NCBI GenBank assembly: GCA_013003675.1
Contig: JABDIP010000568.1
Span: 1 to 8,404, forward strand
DNA from: Inquilinus sp.
GTDB taxonomy: Bacteria; Pseudomonadota; Alphaproteobacteria; DSM-16000; Inquilinaceae
Direction of reading: 5' to 3'
Length of the DNA: 8,404 nucleotides
In this document: piece by piece, positions 5,950 through 8,404 of the stretch
Layout: each line of letters starts with the position of its first letter
How positions within the stretch are numbered: the stretch's first letter is position 1
Made by a program: the position numbers and the translations under genes
Notes under the pieces: generated by a model
Databases searched by the model: none
The model's input: the letters and a program-made list of their open reading frames with translations, nothing else
What the model was told of the DNA's origin: nothing

Positions 5950-7674
5950 ATGAAACAGACCGTCCCGCTCAACGACGTGTTGGTCCTGCTGGCGGCGGCG
6001 ATCGTTTTCGTGCCGATCTTCCAGCGTTTCAAGATCAGCCCGGTGCTGGGCTATCTGGTTGCCGGCGTTGTCGTCGGCCCGGGTGTTCTGAGCCTGGTCG
6101 GCAGCACCGAGGAAGCCCGGCTGATCGCCGAATTCGGCGTCGTCTTCCTGTTGTTCGCTGTCGGGCTGGAACTGCCACTGGCGCGTCTGCGGGCGATGCG
6201 CCGTTATCTCTTCGGACTCGGACTCGTCCAGGTCGCCGGCAGCTCGCTGGTGATCGCCCTGCTGGCGCTGGCCTTCGGCACCTCTCCGCCGGCCGCCCTG
6301 GTGATCGGCGGGGCGCTCGCCCTGTCGTCGACGGCGACCGTATTGCAGTTGCTGGTCGAGCGCAGCGAGGTTTCCGCCCGCCACGGCCGCGTCGCGATCG
6401 GCGTGCTGCTGTTTCAGGATCTGGCGGTGGTGCCGCTGCTCGTCCTGCTGCCGCTGCTTGCCGGCGGCGGCGGGAGCCTGGTCGGCGTGCTCGGCGTCGC
6501 CGGGATGAAGGCGGCGGTGGCGATGCTGGTCATCCTGGTCATCGGCCGTTTCGTGGTCAGGCCGGTCTATCGGGTGGTCGCCGGAACCCGCAATGCCGAG
6601 TTGTTTGCCGCAACGTCTGTGTTCGTCGTGCTGGCGACCGGCTGGGTCACCGCGCAGGCCGGCATGTCGATGGCGCTCGGCGCCTTCCTCGCCGGGCTGA
6701 TGCTGGCGGAAAGCGAATATCGGCACCAGATCGAGGCGGATATCCAGCCCTTCCGGGGCCTGCTGCTGGGGCTGTTCTTCATGGCCATCGGCATGACGGT
6801 CGATCTCGGCGTGCTGGCGGATCGGGCCGAGGCCGTGTTCGCGGTTGCCTTCGCCTTGATGGCAGGCAAGGCGTTGCTGATCGCCGGCCTCGGGCTGGCG
6901 TTCGGGCTCGGCACGGCACTGTCGGTGCGCATCGCGCTTCTGCTGGCACAGGGCGGCGAATTCGCCTTCGTCATCGTCGGGCTGGCGGTCGTGCTCGGCA
7001 TCGTCGCCGACGGTACCGGGCAGATCCTGTTCCTGGCGGTGGCGGTCTCGCTGGCGGCGACGCCGCTGCTCGCGTGGGCGGGCAGCACCTTCGCCCGCCA
7101 TTGGGAGCGGCGGGCGGCGACGCCGATGAGCCTTGCACGGGAGACCGACGATGTGTCCCGGCATGTGATCATCGCCGGCTTCGGCCGGGTCGGCGAAACG
7201 ATCGCCCGGATGCTGGCCAGCCACGAGATTCCCTATATCGCCGTTGATCGCGACGCGGCCAAGGTCGGCGACTGCCACGCGCGCGGCCTGCCGGTGTATT
7301 TCGGCAATGCCCGGCAGCCCGGTGTATTCCGTTCGGCCGGCGCCGGGCGGGCGCGGGCGGTGGCCATCACCCTGGACAAGCCGGGGCTGGCCGAGCGCGT
7401 CGTTACGGCCTTGCATGCCGAGCAGCCGGAATTGGATATCGTCGCCCGCGGCCGTGATTTCGCCGATCTGCCGCGGCTGGAGAAGGCGGGGGCGACCGCC
7501 GTGGTGCCCGAGGCGCTGGAGGGCAGCCTGCAACTCGGCGCCAAGGTGCTGAGGCAATTGGGTGTCCCGGCGGAGGAGGTGGAGAGGACCCTTGAGGAGT
7601 TCCGCCGCGACGATTATGCGGCGCTGCGGGCGGACGAGATGCCGCCGCCCACCACGCTGCGCGATATCCCGTGA
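5950..7674 (+). CDS. KefB/KefC-type monovalent cation:proton antiporter (CPA2 family)
   Basis: A 574-residue inner-membrane protein. ATG 5950 is chosen because GGTGGA lies 7 bases upstream; GTG 5938 would add four residues (MDGP). Residues 1-380 form a membrane domain of roughly 12 hydrophobic segments with CPA2 landmarks: SPVLGYLVAGVVVGPG at 30-45, LSSTATVLQLL at 125-135, LLFQDLAVVPLL at 153-164 with the conserved Asp157, and the Kef loop SEYRHQIEADIQPFRG at 255-270 leading into GLFFMAIGM. From about residue 404 there is an RCK/TrkA-N domain: HVIIAGFGRVGE at 405-416 (GxGxxG) with Asp433 ending the second strand, as for NAD(H) binding. The protein is a little shorter than E. coli KefC. Kef proteins let K+ out, held shut by glutathione and opened by glutathione adducts, acidifying the cytoplasm during electrophile stress; glutathione control here is inferred. 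No KefF/KefG-type accessory gene is nearby. A VOC gene follows after 21 bp, probably cotranscribed. Confidence 0.93.
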   Translation: MKQTVPLNDVLVLLAAAIVFVPIFQRFKISPVLGYLVAGVVVGPGVLSLVGSTEEARLIAEFGVVFLLFAVGLELPLARLRAMRRYLFGLGLVQVAGSSLVIALLALAFGTSPPAALVIGGALALSSTATVLQLLVERSEVSARHGRVAIGVLLFQDLAVVPLLVLLPLLAGGGGSLVGVLGVAGMKAAVAMLVILVIGRFVVRPVYRVVAGTRNAELFAATSVFVVLATGWVTAQAGMSMALGAFLAGLMLAESEYRHQIEADIQPFRGLLLGLFFMAIGMTVDLGVLADRAEAVFAVAFALMAGKALLIAGLGLAFGLGTALSVRIALLLAQGGEFAFVIVGLAVVLGIVADGTGQILFLAVAVSLAATPLLAWAGSTFARHWERRAATPMSLARETDDVSRHVIIAGFGRVGETIARMLASHEIPYIAVDRDAAKVGDCHARGLPVYFGNARQPGVFRSAGAGRARAVAITLDKPGLAERVVTALHAEQPELDIVARGRDFADLPRLEKAGATAVVPEALEGSLQLGAKVLRQLGVPAEEVERTLEEFRRDDYAALRADEMPPPTTLRDIP

Positions 7675-7695
7675 AATCGGCTGGGAGGCGATGGC

Positions 7696-8085
7696 ATGGC
7701 GAAAGTGACCGGCATCGGCGGCGTATTCTTCAAGGCCCGCGATAAGGAGGCGCTGACCGCCTGGTATCGGGAGCATCTGGGCATCGAGGCGGGCGAATAC
7801 GGCTTCGCCTTCGACTGGTCCGACACCGGCGGCCTGGGCATTCCGGGCCGAACCGCCTGGAGCCCGTTCCGGCACGACACCGACTATTTCAGCCCGAGCA
7901 ATGCGCCGTTCATGATCAATTATCGCGTCGACGATCTGGACGGCCTGCTGGCCAAGCTGCGCGCCGCGGGCGTGACCGTCGACGACAAGGTCGAGGAATT
8001 CGATTACGGCCGCTTCGGCTGGGCCATGGATCCGGAGGGCAACCGCATCGAGTTATGGGAGCCAACCGAGATGCCGCCGGAGTGA
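7696..8085 (+). CDS. VOC family protein (glyoxalase/bleomycin resistance/dioxygenase fold)
   Basis: A 129-residue single VOC unit pair. ATG 7696 is preceded by GGGAGG (7683-7688) at 7 bases. Two beta-alpha-beta modules are visible: residues 4-65 (TGIGGVFFKARDKEALTAWY, HLGIEAG) and 71-123 (FMINYRVDDLDGLLAKLRAAGV, then MDPEGNRIELWEP). Compared with glyoxalase I, the first metal ligand position in the opening strand is Gly and the position in the MINYRV strand is Asn75, while the Glu of the last strand is kept (Glu119). A classical Ni/Zn glyoxalase I is therefore unlikely; it may bind metal differently, bind a ligand, or act on another small substrate. It starts 21 bp after the Kef antiporter stop on the same strand and likely shares its transcript, which would make sense for an electrophile-stress role. 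The fold is confident; the function is unknown. Confidence 0.88.
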   Translation: MAKVTGIGGVFFKARDKEALTAWYREHLGIEAGEYGFAFDWSDTGGLGIPGRTAWSPFRHDTDYFSPSNAPFMINYRVDDLDGLLAKLRAAGVTVDDKVEEFDYGRFGWAMDPEGNRIELWEPTEMPPE

Positions 8086-8097
8086 GGCGAACCCGGA

Positions 8098-8147
8098 CCG
8101 GAGATCTCCGGCATTGCCGGCCGGATGCCAGGGACATCCTTCGTCCC
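8098..8147. repeat. Cluster of short inverted repeats between convergent genes
   Basis: The region 8086-8181 has no gene. It contains a perfect 14-bp palindrome CCGGAGATCTCCGG (8098-8111), an overlapping stem CCGGC/GCCGG (8108-8112 and 8116-8120), and GGGAC/GTCCC (8131-8135 and 8143-8147). The position between two converging genes suggests transcript-end structures working in both directions, but there is no T-run on either strand, so an intrinsic terminator is not proven. Confidence 0.4.
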
Positions 8148-8181
8148 GACGATAATCCTGTTGGATGGACGCCACCGTCCG

Positions 8182-8404
8182 TCAGCGGCCGCCCGTCTCG
8201 AGATTGAGCCAGGCCACCTCGTCGGCACTGAGATCGAGCCCGAGTGCCGGTAGGGTGGTCGCGATCTCGCCGGCCGCTCGCGGCCCGATGAGGGCGTAGG
8301 ACGGGAACGGCTGCGCCAACACCCAGGCCATGGCGACATTGTGCGCCGACACGCCCCGCTCGGCGGCGAGCGTTGCCGCGCGGCGCCGGCGTTCCTCGTT
8401 CGGC
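8182..8404 (-). CDS. Aldo/keto reductase, C-terminal end only
   Basis: The window holds the last 73 residues and stop (8182-8184, TGA on the minus strand) of a gene that enters from the right edge. The visible part matches the C-terminal part of aldo/keto reductases. It contains the helix AATLAAERGVSAHNVAMAWVLAQP, the short strand YALIGPRAAGEI (the segment near the NADPH 2'-phosphate site in this superfamily), and the closing LDLSADEVAWLNLE. Aldo/keto reductases are cytoplasmic NADPH-dependent enzymes that reduce aldehydes or ketones or run the reverse reaction. The catalytic Tyr/Lys/Asp/His residues lie in the missing N-terminal part, so activity and substrate cannot be judged. It converges on the VOC gene with 96 bp between the stops. 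Confidence 0.85.
   Translation of the reverse strand, partial: PNEERRRRAATLAAERGVSAHNVAMAWVLAQPFPSYALIGPRAAGEIATTLPALGLDLSADEVAWLNLETGGR

Noticed and set aside
5731..7875. Very long open frame (714 codons) on the minus strand opposite the Kef gene
   Set aside because: Its translation is a low-complexity run rich in Gln, His, Arg and Asp, typical of the reverse of a GC-rich gene, while the plus strand encodes a clear Kef antiporter. No domain or ribosome binding site supports it.
8004..8339. Minus-strand open frame spanning the end of the VOC gene and the aldo/keto reductase
   Set aside because: It runs in a different frame from the recognisable aldo/keto reductase C-terminus and has Arg/Pro/Ser-rich content without domain signal.

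Overview
The window is very GC-rich, with dense genes, G/C-ending codons, 4-bp gene overlaps and a GTG start. Together with the type of proteins encoded, this suggests an alphaproteobacterium of the Rhodospirillales kind. That placement rests on recalled family resemblance, not on a search. No RNA genes, insertion sequences, phage genes or CRISPR arrays were seen.

Left part, 1-4132, minus strand: one operon of five genes, read right to left. It encodes a MoxR-type AAA+ ATPase (CoxD-like), a VWA-domain protein (CoxE-like), a short XdhC N-domain protein, a longer XdhC-type protein with a C-terminal Rossmann domain, and the N-terminal part of a molybdopterin-binding protein that is cut off by the window edge. 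The last three genes are joined by 4-bp ATGA/GTGA overlaps. This is the accessory and maturation set for a molybdenum hydroxylase of the CO dehydrogenase / xanthine dehydrogenase superfamily. XdhC-type proteins handle the molybdenum cofactor, the AAA+/VWA pair acts as an ATP-driven remodeler of the apoenzyme, and the last gene belongs to cofactor binding and probably nucleotide attachment. The structural subunits (L, M, S) are not in the window. A candidate promoter lies just upstream of the first gene.

Middle, 4133-5949, plus strand: a 196-bp divergent region, then a gene for an unrecognised exported protein (signal peptide, four cysteines after it) and a small class-3-type lipase/esterase with a clear GHSLG nucleophile motif and no signal peptide. 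The two are 72 bp apart, with a GC-rich hairpin just before the lipase ribosome binding site. This pair is the least explained part of the window.

Right part, 5950-8085, plus strand: a KefB/KefC-type monovalent cation:proton antiporter (membrane domain plus NAD-binding RCK/TrkA-N domain) with its own candidate promoter, followed after 21 bp by a small VOC (glyoxalase-fold) protein. The two are probably cotranscribed.

Right edge, 8182-8404, minus strand: the C-terminal end of an aldo/keto reductase, convergent with the VOC gene. The 96 bp between them hold several short inverted repeats.
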